This document shows, piece by piece, positions 35,464 through 46,279 of a stretch of DNA of 64,000 nucleotides. The notes under the pieces are model-generated. The model was not told the origin of the DNA. It searched no databases and saw only the letters and a program-made list of their open reading frames with translations. Numbering within the stretch: position 1 is the stretch's first letter; the number at the start of each line of letters is the position of its first letter. The position numbers and the translations under genes were made by a program. This DNA comes from Polyodon spathula (Eukaryota > Chordata > Actinopteri > Acipenseriformes > Polyodontidae), in assembly GCF_017654505.1 (NCBI RefSeq), contig NC_054539.1:69321256-69385255 (forward strand), given 5' to 3'.

Positions 35464-35727
35464 TCAGGCTATGGGACTGTTCTGGGAGGGCTGGGAAGCT
35501 GGTTTGATCCAGAGATAAATTCCAGATTCATTCCGAGCACTGTTGCAGATATGCTCATCCATTCTTGCTTGAGCTGCTGCAAATCTGTCAGCTGGATGAT
35601 GTTGGTTAAAACTAACCGGTCTGATCTCAGAATGGATGACTCCCCTTAAATCAAGGTCAAAGTGCAAGACTGAGACTCCCTCACCAACGGACAGATCAGC
35701 GATTCCAAACCTCTTCTTTCTACACAT
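35464..35727 (-). CDS. Unidentified open frame, 87 codons
   Basis: The minus-strand ATG at 35727 gives MCRKKRFGIADLSVGEGVSV, then LHFDLDLRGVIHSEIRPVSF and more, ending in a TGA at 35464. Codon use and residue mix look protein-like, with alternating hydrophobic and charged residues, no low complexity and an Asp/His-rich middle. No family is recognised and no adjoining exons were found. It may be a remnant of a retroelement or a chance frame. Confidence 0.2.
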   Translation of the reverse strand: MCRKKRFGIADLSVGEGVSVLHFDLDLRGVIHSEIRPVSFNQHHPADRFAAAQARMDEHICNSARNESGIYLWIKPASQPSQNSPIA

Positions 35728-36239
35728 GTTTTATTTTTATTTATTTGAACATCATTTACCTCAAGCAACAACTCATTTTCCTTGCAGCCCTGTTCAGTTT
35801 TAGAGCTGGCTGACTGGTGGGATGGAGGTGTGATGCTGCATCAGAACGCTTTCTCAAAGACATGCAGACAGTGGCTGAGTGCCTTTGCACGTCCTTCAAA
35901 ATCAGGTTCTTTTTGTATCTCTTTTTTCTTTTTTCTCAGGGATTATTGGGTAAAATGACAGGAATAGACTATGTCAAAGGAAGAGAATGATGTTGAAATG
36001 CATTACAGCCAGGGCAGGCACACAAAGTTCCAGACATTCAGCAGAAAAAGCAAGGCTGAAATTGCAAAGTATGATAGCTTATCATATACATACACATAGG
36101 TTTGAACAGAGGTTTAACTGCAGTGTACAAAAAATCAGTCTAAAGTAAATCATTGTGTACATCCATCCACTATTTTTTTTTTTACCTTTTTGTATACTGC
36201 AGTTATACCTCCTTTCAAACCTTTGTGTACATATATATT

Positions 36240-36640
36240 TACATTGTGGTAACATGACTGGCGGGCAAGGCTGGCCAGCGGCAGAAATGGCAACCCAGAC
36301 ACATGAACTGTAGTTCATTGCTTTCTGCGCACTTTTAATAAACACAAAACACAGGAACAAAATAACAGTTTGAACAAAACCCTTCTAAACACATCAGCAC
36401 AAGTACAACACCCAAACACAGCAATCCCGTGTTCCACACTTACACACTTTGTACCCTCACCCTCACCCTCCAGCTCAACCCTCACCAAACATTCATTCCT
36501 TTGTTCTTTTATAGCGTGACCAGGGGTAATTGGCAACCAATCATTCCATTACCACCTGGCCAGATTCCACACTTTTCCAATCACACTTAAATCACTCAAT
36601 TAAACACAATTTAAACACAATTTCCATCACAGACACCCAC
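36240..36640 (-). repeat. Possible interspersed repeat (reverse orientation)
   Basis: Read on the minus strand, the block has GTGTTTATTAAAAGTGCGCA followed by GTCTGGGTTGCCATTTCTGC. This recalls the AATAAA-plus-GCAC layout of the repeats at 13660 and 31625. It also holds three CACCCTC units near 36460. The assignment is weak. Confidence 0.25.
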
Positions 36641-36875
36641 AGATACATGCACCATATGCAGAGGCTCTGTTCTGCACACCTGGTTGATCTATTAATTTCT
36701 GTAATTTCATTAACTTTTTGTTGTGCAAATGTTCTAGTCTTTTGTTCTCAAGGTTTTCTACTTTACGCAGTAACTGTCAAATCTCTGATCGAGAGAACAT
36801 GCAATTTATGTAATTTATAACTATCTCTATTTCATTATTTTTTTATCTAATTCGTCTTGATGATGTCAATTTATA

Positions 36876-38010
36876 GCGCCGAGAAAAAGTTTGTGAACCC
36901 CAATGATAATTATGAAAATTCCATAGTTTTATCTTTTCTTAAATATTCAATAGAGTTTATATTAACCAATTCCATGTCTTTTGAAACAAAATGATGTATG
37001 AATTAGACAAACAATGAGTAATTAAGATTCAGGGTATGTGGAAAAGTGAGTTTGTTTGTTCTCCAAGAACAAACCGGAAAATCATCAAGGAAGTCACAAC
37101 CCCAAAGAACCCCAGAGTAACATCCAAGGATCTGCAGGCCACTCTCGCCTTGGCTAATGTGAGTGTTCATGACTAAATCAGAAAAAGACTAAACAAGAAT
37201 GGTGTTCATGGAAGGTTAGCCAGATGGAAACCACTGCTCTCTAAAAAGAACATTGCTGCCCATCTGAAGTTCGCCAAAGAGCACAGAGATGATCCACAAG
37301 ACCTCTGGAACAATGTTCTCTGGTCAGAAGAGTCAAAGGTAGAACTTTTTGGCCTCAATGAGAAACGTTATGTTTGGCCAAAACCAAACACTGTGTTAGA
37401 ACAGAAGAACCTCATCCCAACAGTGGTGGGAGTGTGATGGTTTGGGGCTATTTTGCTGCCTCAGGACTTGGACGGCTTGCCATCATTGACACAACCATGA
37501 ATTCTGCATTGTATCAGAAGATTCTAGAGGATCTGTGAGCTGAAGCTGAACCGAAAGTGGGTCATGCAGCAAGACAATGATACTAAACATACAAGCAGAT
37601 CTACAAAAGAATGGCTGCAGAAGAATAAATTCCACGTTTTAGAATGGCCTAGTCAAAGTCCGGACCTAAACCCCACTGAGATGTTGTGGCAGGACCTGAA
37701 GCGAGCTGAAGCAGTTCTGTAAGGAGGAATGGGCCAAAATTCCTCAAAACCGATGTGAGAGACTGACCAACAGTTACAGGAAACGCTTAGTTGAAGTCAT
37801 TGCTGCTCAAGGGGGTGCCACCAGTTACTGAATCTAAAGGTTCACATACTTTTTCACACATGGACATTGAATGCTGAATTATTTGTGGATAAATAAATGT
37901 TGAAAAAGTATCCTGTTTTGGTGTAATTTGTTTAATCAGGTTATCTTTATCTATTATTAGGACTTAGATTAAGATCTAATAACATTTTAGGTTTGAAATA
38001 TGTGAAAATG
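36876..38010 (+). mobile_element. Tc1-like transposon remnant, third family
   Basis: The left end contains CGCCGAGAAAAAGTTTGTGA followed by ACCCC. A related inverted sequence (GGTTCACATACTTTTTCACA) appears at about 37841-37860, and conserved sub-terminal sequence continues (ATCAGGTTATCTTTATCTAT, TTAGGACTTAGATTAAGATC). The outermost right end is not found. The N-terminal part of the transposase is deleted near 37040. It is intergenic, between the divergent exon region and e2f6. Confidence 0.8.
37065..37830 (+). pseudogene. Tc1-like transposase remnant
   Basis: After the internal deletion the sequence resumes in the middle of the DNA-binding half (ENRKIIKEV-like, then TSKDLQATLALANVSVHD and a stop). 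It goes on through GRLARWKPLLSKKNIAAHLK, FAKEHRDDPQDLWNNVLWS, LFGLNEKRYVW and SVMVWGYFAASGLGRLAII, and ends near LTNSYRKRLVEVIAAQG. Several stops and shifts interrupt it. The order of blocks is that of the Tc1 DDE catalytic domain. Confidence 0.82.
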
Positions 38011-38521
38011 ACAAACTTGACAAACTTTCCTGCATTTCATTAAACAAAGTCTCTTTCAATAACTGATTTACATTTAATCTTTCAGCTTCATTAGTCTTTA
38101 TGTTTACGCTAAGTTGTATCTTAAATCAATTTGGAACTGCTGCATTATCTATAGAATTATCTATAAAGTTTTGATGAGAACTATACTTAGCTCTCTGTGC
38201 TGTCAGTTATTTACATCATCGAGTTGGATTTGTTTGAATTTTAGGAAGTCAGAAAACACTGAAAGCAATTTATGATGATTTTAGTGTTTGCAGCATCTTT
38301 GTTTTGTAGTATATTTTGTAATTCATTTTCTGTTGTCTGCCATTTTGCTTTGATGTGTGAAGGGAGGGAGCACTCTCAGCGTGATGATGTAATTTGAGGG
38401 AGTTTGTAAACAAACTATTGACTGTAAGCAGAGTCACGGGGGCAATAGTTAGATATGTTTTTGGTCAAGTGATGTGGTTTTAACCACTCCCATGCCAGAA
38501 TTTATAAGGACAGATTCATTT

Positions 38522-38522
38522 T

Positions 38523-38585
<63 letters not shown>
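38522..38585. repeat. AT microsatellite
   Basis: AT dinucleotides with one break. Confidence 0.9.
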
Positions 38586-38587
<2 letters not shown>

Positions 38588-39419
38588 CTATACCCCATGG
38601 GGTACCGAGAGAACATTATTATTATTTATTATTCTTTGTGTAGTAACATATGTTTTCAGGATCTGAGTGTTGTTATTGCAGGGGGCTCTTTTGATGTGAT
38701 TTGTCTCTTCCCAGTTTCTGAGGTTTGTGTACTGAATTTGCTCCACACCGCTGCTGAGTTAGGTACTGGGGATTTCCCACTGGGATTAATCAGCAGCCTC
38801 TATCCAGTGCTTAATCCTCTCTTTGAGCTGGAGCAGCCATACAAAGAAAACTCCATTAAGCAATTAGCTAAGTACAGCATTCAGACACCTTGTCTCAATA
38901 ACCAGTAACATTTAATTAAAGAAAAAATAGCCAATATCACTGACTCAAACTGTATGAATCTTGTTAAAAAAAAAATTTAAAAAAAAAGATATACAGTGTA
39001 AACCACAGGTCTGAGCTGAGACATTTAAAAAAATCCTTAAATGGGTTAACAATTTTATGTGCTTTGTTTTAGGCATTAACTAACTGGTTTAATATTCAGT
39101 GGAATTCCTCTATCACGACCAACAAATGGACTTTGTAAAAAGGTCTTCGAGAGCTGTTTCTAATAGAGGGAAGTCTTCCGACAGGACTGACAGAAAGTGA
39201 TCTGCTTGTGGAATGGGCAGTGTTTTGCGATACACTGCCATTATGGATTCTGTCCCCTGTTGGTGAGGTGAGATGAGGTTAAAAGCTAAAAAAAAAAAAA
39301 AAATGCAAAAAGAGCCCAGTTCTTTTGCATTGTGTTTAAGACACTCGGTTGTGGTGTGCGGGGTTGCCTTGTCGCGCCCACCGTGCTACACTTGGTGAGC
39401 TGGTCTTTATAAGGAACTG

Positions 39420-40503
39420 ATTGTGAGGTTATTATCCTAACCCTGGTTCCCTGAAATAGAAATCTAACTACACCCACCCCTTGTTATATCGCCCCTCGCT
39501 ATACTGCAGATTCGGATATATCATGGTCCTGGAGTTGGCTCCCCATCTTTGCTGTCTAACTGCATAAGCCTTAAGTGCAATATTCATAGGCACTTAGAAT
39601 TACTGTTCATTTTATTTCCTACTGCACATCACAAACAGAAATATACAAAACAATTAAAAACAAAGCATTAATATCATACTGTTATTATATAGTAACACAA
39701 AGCAAAATAAATATCTACTTGCTGAAGCGGTTCTTATTTTTTAATATGTTGTAAGGGTCAACCCTGAAGCCACCCTCAATGCTCTAGTTCCAAAACTGGG
39801 GTTTTGTGGATTCATGACATTCAGTCTATAGAACCTTGTAAAGGTATGGGGAGTAGCCCACACCACTGCACTGCAAATGTCCTTGACAGATGCACCCTGG
39901 AATAAAGCCAGAGAAGTTGCCATGCTCCTGGTGGAACGGGCAGTTAGCTTTTCTGGAGGGGCAAGTTGGCTCGCTCATAGGCAGTCCTCACTGTCTGTTC
40001 TTCCTGATTTTCACCTGCCTTGAAGTCCACGTGGGCGCCCGGCCTGATTGACTGCAACAGCTGATGCATGGTGAATATTTTGAATCTCCGTCCACCAGAT
40101 ACAGGGTGACAAGGATTGGTCTGAGGCCACCCTACCGCTTGGAAAACCAGGAAGTACCTGGAGTAGAACCCTTCCATCAAGTGGAGAGGGTGTACTGTGC
40201 AAAAGCCCCACTTTTGCAGCAGAGCTGTCACCTCGTGAGACAGTACCGCAGCGTCTCTTGAAACTGTGACTAATGTTGTAGTCAGTCCCTGAAATGGAGG
40301 GGGACCGTGCCTGAATTGCACCCATATGTCTGTGGTGCAGGTAATACACTGTCTGAATCTACCTGCCCGGAGGGGAAAGGCAGCTCTGCTTCGCCCACCT
40401 CCTCAGAGGCGGTGATGGACAGCATATCATCCTGCTGCCTGTCTGTGCTTATAGCCCTTTGTTGCTCCAAGGGAAATGGGGGGTAGGGGGTAGCGATGGA
40501 CAG
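39420..40503 (-). mobile_element. DIRS-like retroelement copy 1, internally deleted
   Basis: The minus strand carries a piece of DIRS-type reverse transcriptase (about 40010-40260: ALLQKWGFCTVHPLHLMEGF, YSRYFLVFQAVGW, then RFKIFTMHQLLQSIRPG). It is joined directly to the C-terminal end of a tyrosine recombinase (about 39745-39930: MATSLALFQGASVKDICSAV, VWATPHTFTRFYRLNV). GFYSRYFLV and the R-F-K-M/I-x-T-M block are hallmarks of DIRS reverse transcriptases. The H-T-F-x-R-x-Y end carries the recombinase active-site residues. Everything between (RNase H, methylase and most of the recombinase) is missing. At 39425-39465 lies an inverted copy of the terminal sequence found at 41700-41750, as expected for inverted DIRS termini. 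Confidence 0.7.
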
Positions 40504-41694
40504 CTTCCTTACATGAAATAGGCTGAGAAGCTGAAACCAGCTTTTAAAACGGTGACCAAATACCGAGATAAAAGATTATCCAGAAAATGTTTTCTTTTAT
40601 TTCTTTGGTCCGTTTCCCCTTACAACATGAAAACACTTATAATAGAGAATACCCATTGTAGCAGAGTATAGAGAAAATAAAAAAAGCATCATGTAAGCGT
40701 GATGAATCACTGACTAATACGTAAAGATAAAAACCATGATTGTTAGCCTTGGTAAAGCTTAGCAAATGGATCATGAAAGTGCTATGTAATTTTACAGGAG
40801 TGGTGCTCATAATTTCTAAAACACATAGTAATCGAATTATTCCTATTAACCCTGTATTGGAATAGCACTTCAGGACTACAGCTGTACTGTATTTCATGTA
40901 TTCATTTTTTTTTACAGGATGTGTGCATGCTGCTATTGTAAGTGTCACTATGAGTCACAATAAGGCTGATTTCATGACCTACAAAAGACATAGGATTTCA
41001 TAATGCACGCATACAATATGCCGTATTCTGAGACTAGCATCAGTCACTAAGGCAAGTCTGCTTAAGAACAATCCATTAGGAAGCTGAACTGAGTGTCTGT
41101 GGAACTGCCATTCGCATCTTCACTGCTGGTTTACCAATTAATGTAATGGATTTAAATGTGGAGAGGGGTTGGCTTGTTCAAGAGTACATTTTCCAAGGTA
41201 TGCTGAGGAATATAATGTAAGGCAGACAAGCTTCTTGACAAGATTATTTAGGATTCAGATGTTTTTTTCCAAAAGTGATGTAATTTACTGAAACCTAATG
41301 CCTTGCAGACTGCCAGGGAAGTATTTCAGCAAGGCATACATAACTAGCAATCTTTAAAGTGGTACAGTAAGTGAGGTTTTAGTATTTTAGTGTATTTGGT
41401 AAATGATAACTGTTGAAAATGACCTAATCAATCATTTCATTCAGTAGTTGGTAATGCAATTGACTAATCTAATTGACAGTTGTAAAGCCTGTTACACTTA
41501 GCGACTGACAGAACTCAAAGGTACGGGCACTATGTATGAAAAGAAACCACTTGTGAAATGTGTTCTGTAAGTTACTAACATCATATTTGGAATCATATTT
41601 GGAATCAACACTTTTGAAAGCTTCCTTTTGGCATGCTTTATCTTATTGCGTTCCCAGTTGTCAGCCGCATCATCAGTGTGATTCAGGGTGACCC
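40504..41694. repeat. Duplicated block B, copy 1 (about 1.2 kb)
   Basis: Direct repeat of 44416-45604. Both copies start at CTTCCTT...TGAAATAG, carry the same run of words (GATAAAAGATTATCCAGAAA, GTTTACCAATTAATGTAATG) and end at GTGATTCAGGGTGACCC. Differences are scattered substitutions and small indels, for example the doubled TCATATTTGGAA only in this copy. No coding sequence is recognised. Copy 1 is interrupted exactly at the end by a DIRS terminus. Confidence 0.9.
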
Positions 41695-43100
41695 TTGAAG
41701 GTTAATGGTTACATTTCTATTTCAAGGAACCAGGGTTATGATAATAACCTAACGTTCCCTTTCAAGTAGGAAATTTAACCATTACGATATGGGTGAGTGT
41801 ACCAAAGCCTTTGCAAGGACAATATTGCATAACAACTGGAATATCTACAAGGCTAAGCCGAAGGCTACCTTGAGCTTTACCATACGGAACCCCACTAACA
41901 AGTAGCTAGGGCTAAAAAATTGATGGAGAAACTCACCACTATGTTATGTTGTAAGGGTCAACCCTGAAGCCGCCCTCAGTGCTCTAGTTCCAAAGCCAGG
42001 GTTTTGTAGATTCATGACATTGTCTATAGAACCTTGTAAAAGTATGGGGAGTAGCCCACATCACTGCACTGCAAATGTCCTTGACAAATGCATCCTGGAA
42101 TAAAGCCCACGAAGTTGCCATGCTCCTGGTGGAACGGGCAGTCAGCTTTTCTGGAGGGGCAAGTTGCCTCACTCATAGGCAGTCCTGACTGTCTGTTCTG
42201 CCTGATTTTCACCAGCCTTGAGGTCCACGTGGTCGCCCGGTCTAATTGACAGCAACAGCTGTTGCATGATTAATATTTTGAACCTCCGTCCACCAGATAC
42301 AGGGTGACCTGTCTGATGTCAAGGATTCGTCTGAGGTCACCCTACCACTTTGGCACCAGGATGTACCTGGAGAAGAATCCTTCCATCAAGTGGAGAGGGT
42401 GTACCTTGGAAATAGCCCCACTTTTGCATGGACAGCATATCACCCTGCTGCCAGTCTGTGCTTATAGCCCCTTGTTGCTCCAAGGGGGGGCGTTGGGGGA
42501 GAAGGCGGAGCAGTGTGGTCACGCAGCAGCTCAGCAAGCACTTCCCTGAGACAGAGGATGATGAGGAAGACTGTAATAACAGCTTCCTACATGGGATCTT
42601 TCCCTGGGCAGTTCTCAAACTCTCCCTGGACACTGAACCTGGAGAGGACACAGCCATGTCTTTACCAGAAGATGGGGGAGAGCCCTGTCCAAGTGGAATG
42701 GTCATAGATCTCTCTGCAGAGCTGTGAGACACACGTTTCTGTAGCATGCACCTAGAGAAACTCGTACAAAACTCACAAAAGCTGCGATCAGTGAGTGCCT
42801 GTTTGACTTGCTCTGGCCCCAGGCAGGAAGAGCAACTACTGAGCTTATGCTCAACTGGAAGACTGGCCTTGCATAAGTCACAGGGATAAAACCCAGGCAT
42901 AATGCAAGCAAGAGTAGTGTATAAGTGCTGCCTCAGTCTGGTCAAGCAGCAATGGCGCTGTACAGTAAATGTAACAAAACATGTCAAGACCCCAACCAAG
43001 TCCTCTGGTACTGGACCAGGGATGGTACAGCGGTCTGAACCAGTTTGGTGATTTTGCACCGAGTCGTAACTGTATGGTTCTGAGATGCAACCGAGCGGTA
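41695..43100 (-). mobile_element. DIRS-like retroelement copy 2, gag plus deleted pol
   Basis: The right part (42490-43060, minus strand) is a gag-like frame. The left part (41945-42488) repeats the reverse transcriptase-recombinase fusion of copy 1 with the same internal join (EQTVRTAYE then NLPLQKS). The left border (41700-41790) has the terminal sequence GTTACATTTCTATTTCAAGG, ACCAGGGTTATGATAATAAC and ACGTTCCCTTTCAAGTAGGA. Stops interrupt the pol remnants. DIRS elements integrate through a tyrosine recombinase rather than an integrase, so no target duplication is expected. Confidence 0.7.
42337..43059 (-). pseudogene. DIRS gag-like protein fused to an RT remnant
   Basis: The frame is open for 240 codons. 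Residues of about 48-95 hold a cysteine-rich module (PGFYPCDLCKASLPVEHKLS, SCSSCLGPEQVKQAL, then CEFCTSFSR). The C-x2-C, H, C-x2-C-L-G and C-x2-C pattern is the zinc-finger-like module of DIRS gag proteins. A serine-rich stretch follows (LLLQSSSSSSVSGK). The end (LLQVHPGAKVVG) runs into the reverse transcriptase fragment in a damaged frame. A real gag would be longer and separate from pol, so this is a deletion product, although its own frame is intact. Confidence 0.6.
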
Positions 43101-43275
43101 TGGGGATGGTGACGGTTAGGTGCTTAAGCGACCGGGTCGGTACGGTACGGTAGTTTGAACCGGGATGGTACTGGTCAGTTCAGTACCAGTACAGTGCCTA
43201 AGCGCTGGTTTGATACGGCATGCTTGGTACGGTACTGGTGTGGTAACCTTGTTTTCTGTTTGGTACCGATACCGG
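42970..43275. repeat. Degenerate GGTAC-rich tract
   Basis: Words such as GGTACGGTACGGTA, GGTACTGGTCAGTTCAGTAC, TGGTACGGTACTGGTGTGG and ACCGATACCGGG recur irregularly over about 300 bases, giving very high density of GGTAC and CGGTA. The tract lies at the gag end of DIRS copy 2. A short related piece (ACGGTACGGTACGGTCCG) occurs at about 6683 beside the 28-bp minisatellite. Confidence 0.6.
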
Positions 43276-44415
43276 GTCGGGAACGGAGCGGGTCAGTGAC
43301 CTACAAGTCTGCTCGGTTTGTGTTACTGCAAGAAGCAATATACAGGGATGTCGTCAAAGCAGAGCTGCTCAGCCCAGCAGCTGTGCTCGTGTTTCTGCAG
43401 AAAGACTTTCTCACAGAAAACAGTAATCACACAATTACAGTTCAAATAATAATAAAAGCCTTTCCAAAAACACATTTTTTATTTTTAACTCCAGCCAGAG
43501 CTAAGCAGCCTGTAAGGAGAGCACAAGTCTGGGAAAGGGCGACACGAGCTACTGGCATCGGACTATAACAAACAACAGGCTGTGTGCAAAAATGATGTGT
43601 AATTAGTAAACTAATACAATGTCAACAAACGATTTAATTTAATAGTGTAATACACAATCGCGAGTAATATACACAGGTAGAAGTAACAAATACTTATCTG
43701 GCTATGGCTCTCCTGTCAGGTTCAGTCCTCTGAAAGGAAAAGTGATGCTGGTATCTGTATGTGCTTATGCCCTCGGGGGGGCGGGCATGACTATGTCACA
43801 GACACTGGCATGCAGCTTTGGTAAATCTATTTAGGTTTTGGGGTCTTTAGGAAGTAAACACCCATATGGTAATAGTTACATTTTGTACTTGATTGTGAAC
43901 ACAAGGTTTTCCGTAGTTAATTATTACAAAAAATATTTAAGGAATATAATATAAACTTTTGTGTTGTGTATTTTCACCAACGCAGTGATTAATTACATTT
44001 TAACATTTAGTTTATAATGTTTTATTTATGTTGATATATTTCTACTGTATTTTACTTGCTGCTTTATATTCAATAGATATCTGTACTATGTATACTAATA
44101 GCTGTTCTGGACAGGATGTACAGTATATATTTTGTATGAATGACATGAATGCATACAGATTTAAAAAAGAATATGGATTCAATTTAATTGAATTAAAACT
44201 GATATGTGGTGCAAGGAGGTTACTCTTTGTGTTTTACATTGTTTTTTGTCTTCCTCCTAAAATACTGAATTGATATTACTGTAGCTCAAACTGCATTGAG
44301 CTAAGAGTATATTTTGTTTGGTGTTCAGGGTTGCTTGAAGGGAAACAGAACAGCTGGACAAAGACATTTTAAAAATAGCCACTGCATGAAAAAACTTAGG
44401 AAAATAAGGAAACAA
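43276..44415. other. Stretch between DIRS copy 2 and block B copy 2
   Basis: No gene or known repeat is recognised. Open frames at 43155-43568 and 44028-44273 lack family resemblance. This piece is missing from the first copy of the duplicated region. Confidence 0.4.
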
Positions 44416-45604
44416 CTTCCTTGTATGAAATAGACTGAAAAGCTGAAACCAGCTTTTAAAATGGTGACCAAATACCAAGATAAAAGATTATCCAGAAAAT
44501 ATGTTTTCTTTTATTTCTTTGGTCCGTTTCCCCTTACAACATGAAAACACTTATAATAGAGAATACCCATTGTAGCAGAGTATAGAGAAAACAAAAAAAG
44601 CATAATGTAAGCGTGATGAATCACTGACTAATACGTTAAAGTAAAGATAAAAACCATGGTTGTTAGCCTTGGTAAAGCTTAGCAAATGGACCATGAAAGT
44701 GCTGTGTAATTTTACAGGAGTGGTGCTCATAATTTCTAAAACACATAATAATTGAATTATTCCTATTAACCCTGTATTGGAATAGCACAGGACCACAGCT
44801 GTACTGTATTTCATGTATTAATTTTTTTTTCAGGATGTGTGCATGCTGCTATTGTGAGTGTCACAATAAGGCTAATTTCATGCCCTACAAAAGACATAGG
44901 ATTTCATAATGCACACATACAGTATGCCGTGTTCTGAGACTAGCATCAGTCACTAAGTCTGCTTAAGAACAATCCATTAGGAAGCTGAACTGAGTGTTTG
45001 TGGAACTGCCATTCGCATCTTCACTGCTGGTTTACCAATTAATGTAATGGTTTTAAATGTGGAATGTGGCTTGTTCAAGAGTACATTTTCCAAGGTATGC
45101 TGAGGGATGTAATGTAAGGCAGACAAGCTTCTTGACAAGATTATTTAGGATTCAAATGTGTTTTTCCAAAAGTGATGTAATTTACTGAAACCTAATGCCT
45201 TGCAGACTGCCAGGAAAGTATTACAGCAAGGCATACATAACTAGCAATCTTTAAAGTGGTACAGTAAGTGAGGTTTTAGTCTGAAAGCAGAGGATGTATT
45301 TGGTAAATGATGGCTGTTGAAAATGACCTAATCAATCATTTCATTCAGTAGTTGGTAATGCAATTGACTAATCTAATTGACAGTTGTAAAGCCTGTTACA
45401 CTTAGCGACTGACAGAACTCAAAGGTACGGGCACTATGTATGAAAAGAAACCACTTGTGAAATGTGTTCTGTAAGTTACCAACATCATATTTGGAATCAA
45501 CATAATGGAGATATATTTTACTTTTGAAAGCTTCCTTTTGGCATGCTTTATCTTATTGCGTTCCCAGTTGTCAGCCGCATCATCAGTGTGATTCAGGGTG
45601 ACCC
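44416..45604. repeat. Duplicated block B, copy 2 (about 1.2 kb)
   Basis: Direct repeat of 40504-41694 and of almost the same length. Beyond the shared end (GTGATTCAGGGTGACCC) it continues uninterrupted into CGCAACAGACACTCTGAATC. Copy 1 switches at that point to DIRS sequence, so copy 2 shows the unbroken right border. Confidence 0.9.
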
Positions 45605-45956
45605 GCAACAGACACTCTGAATCATGCAAGATTTTAGTGAAAAAAATGAATGCCATCACAGGTTAAAAGAGCAAAACAGACTGAAGGAGAGCCATAGAGA
45701 ATGACATTGTAATATTAGCTGCACATTCTTTCAAAGGTTCCCCACCACCCTTCTTAGCGGCTTAATAATATTAAGCAGTGACTTCTGACAACGTCGTCGT
45801 CAATCTTTATTTAGCCATGAATTACATTGTTTAATGATCAATGCAATGACAGTGCTAAAAGAGGAGGTCAAAATGTAATGACTGATTTTCTGATTAACTG
45901 ATCTTCTCAACTTCATCAAGAGATACGATTTATAATCTGAGGGACAAGTGGGAGGT

Positions 45957-46275
45957 AAGAACATAAGAAAGTTTACAAATGAGAGGAGGCCATTCGGCCC
46001 ATTTTGCTCGTTTGGTTGTTAGTAGCCTATTCATCCCAGAATCTCATCAAGCAGCTTCTTGAAGGATCCCATGGTGTCAGCTTCAACATTACTGGAGAGT
46101 TGGTTCCAGACCCTCACAATTCTCTATGTAAAAAAGTACCTCCTATTTTGTGTTCTGAATGTCCCTTTGTCTAATCTCCATTTGTGACCCCTGGTCCTTG
46201 TTTCTTTTTTCAGGTTGAAAAAGTCCCTTGGGTCGACATTGTCAATACCTTTTATAAAAGTGAGAGGATCCATAC
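45957..46275 (+). repeat. Abundant interspersed repeat fragment (class uncertain)
   Basis: The sequence AACATAAGAAAGTTTACAAA, GAGGCCATTCGGCCCATTTT, CTTCTTGAAGGATCCCATGG and GTCGACATTGTCAATACCTT is one I recognise as a common dispersed repeat of non-teleost ray-finned fish and some tetrapods. It is probably a LINE-related fragment, truncated here on the right. It is non-coding in this copy. Confidence 0.6.
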
Positions 46276-46279
46276 ATAG

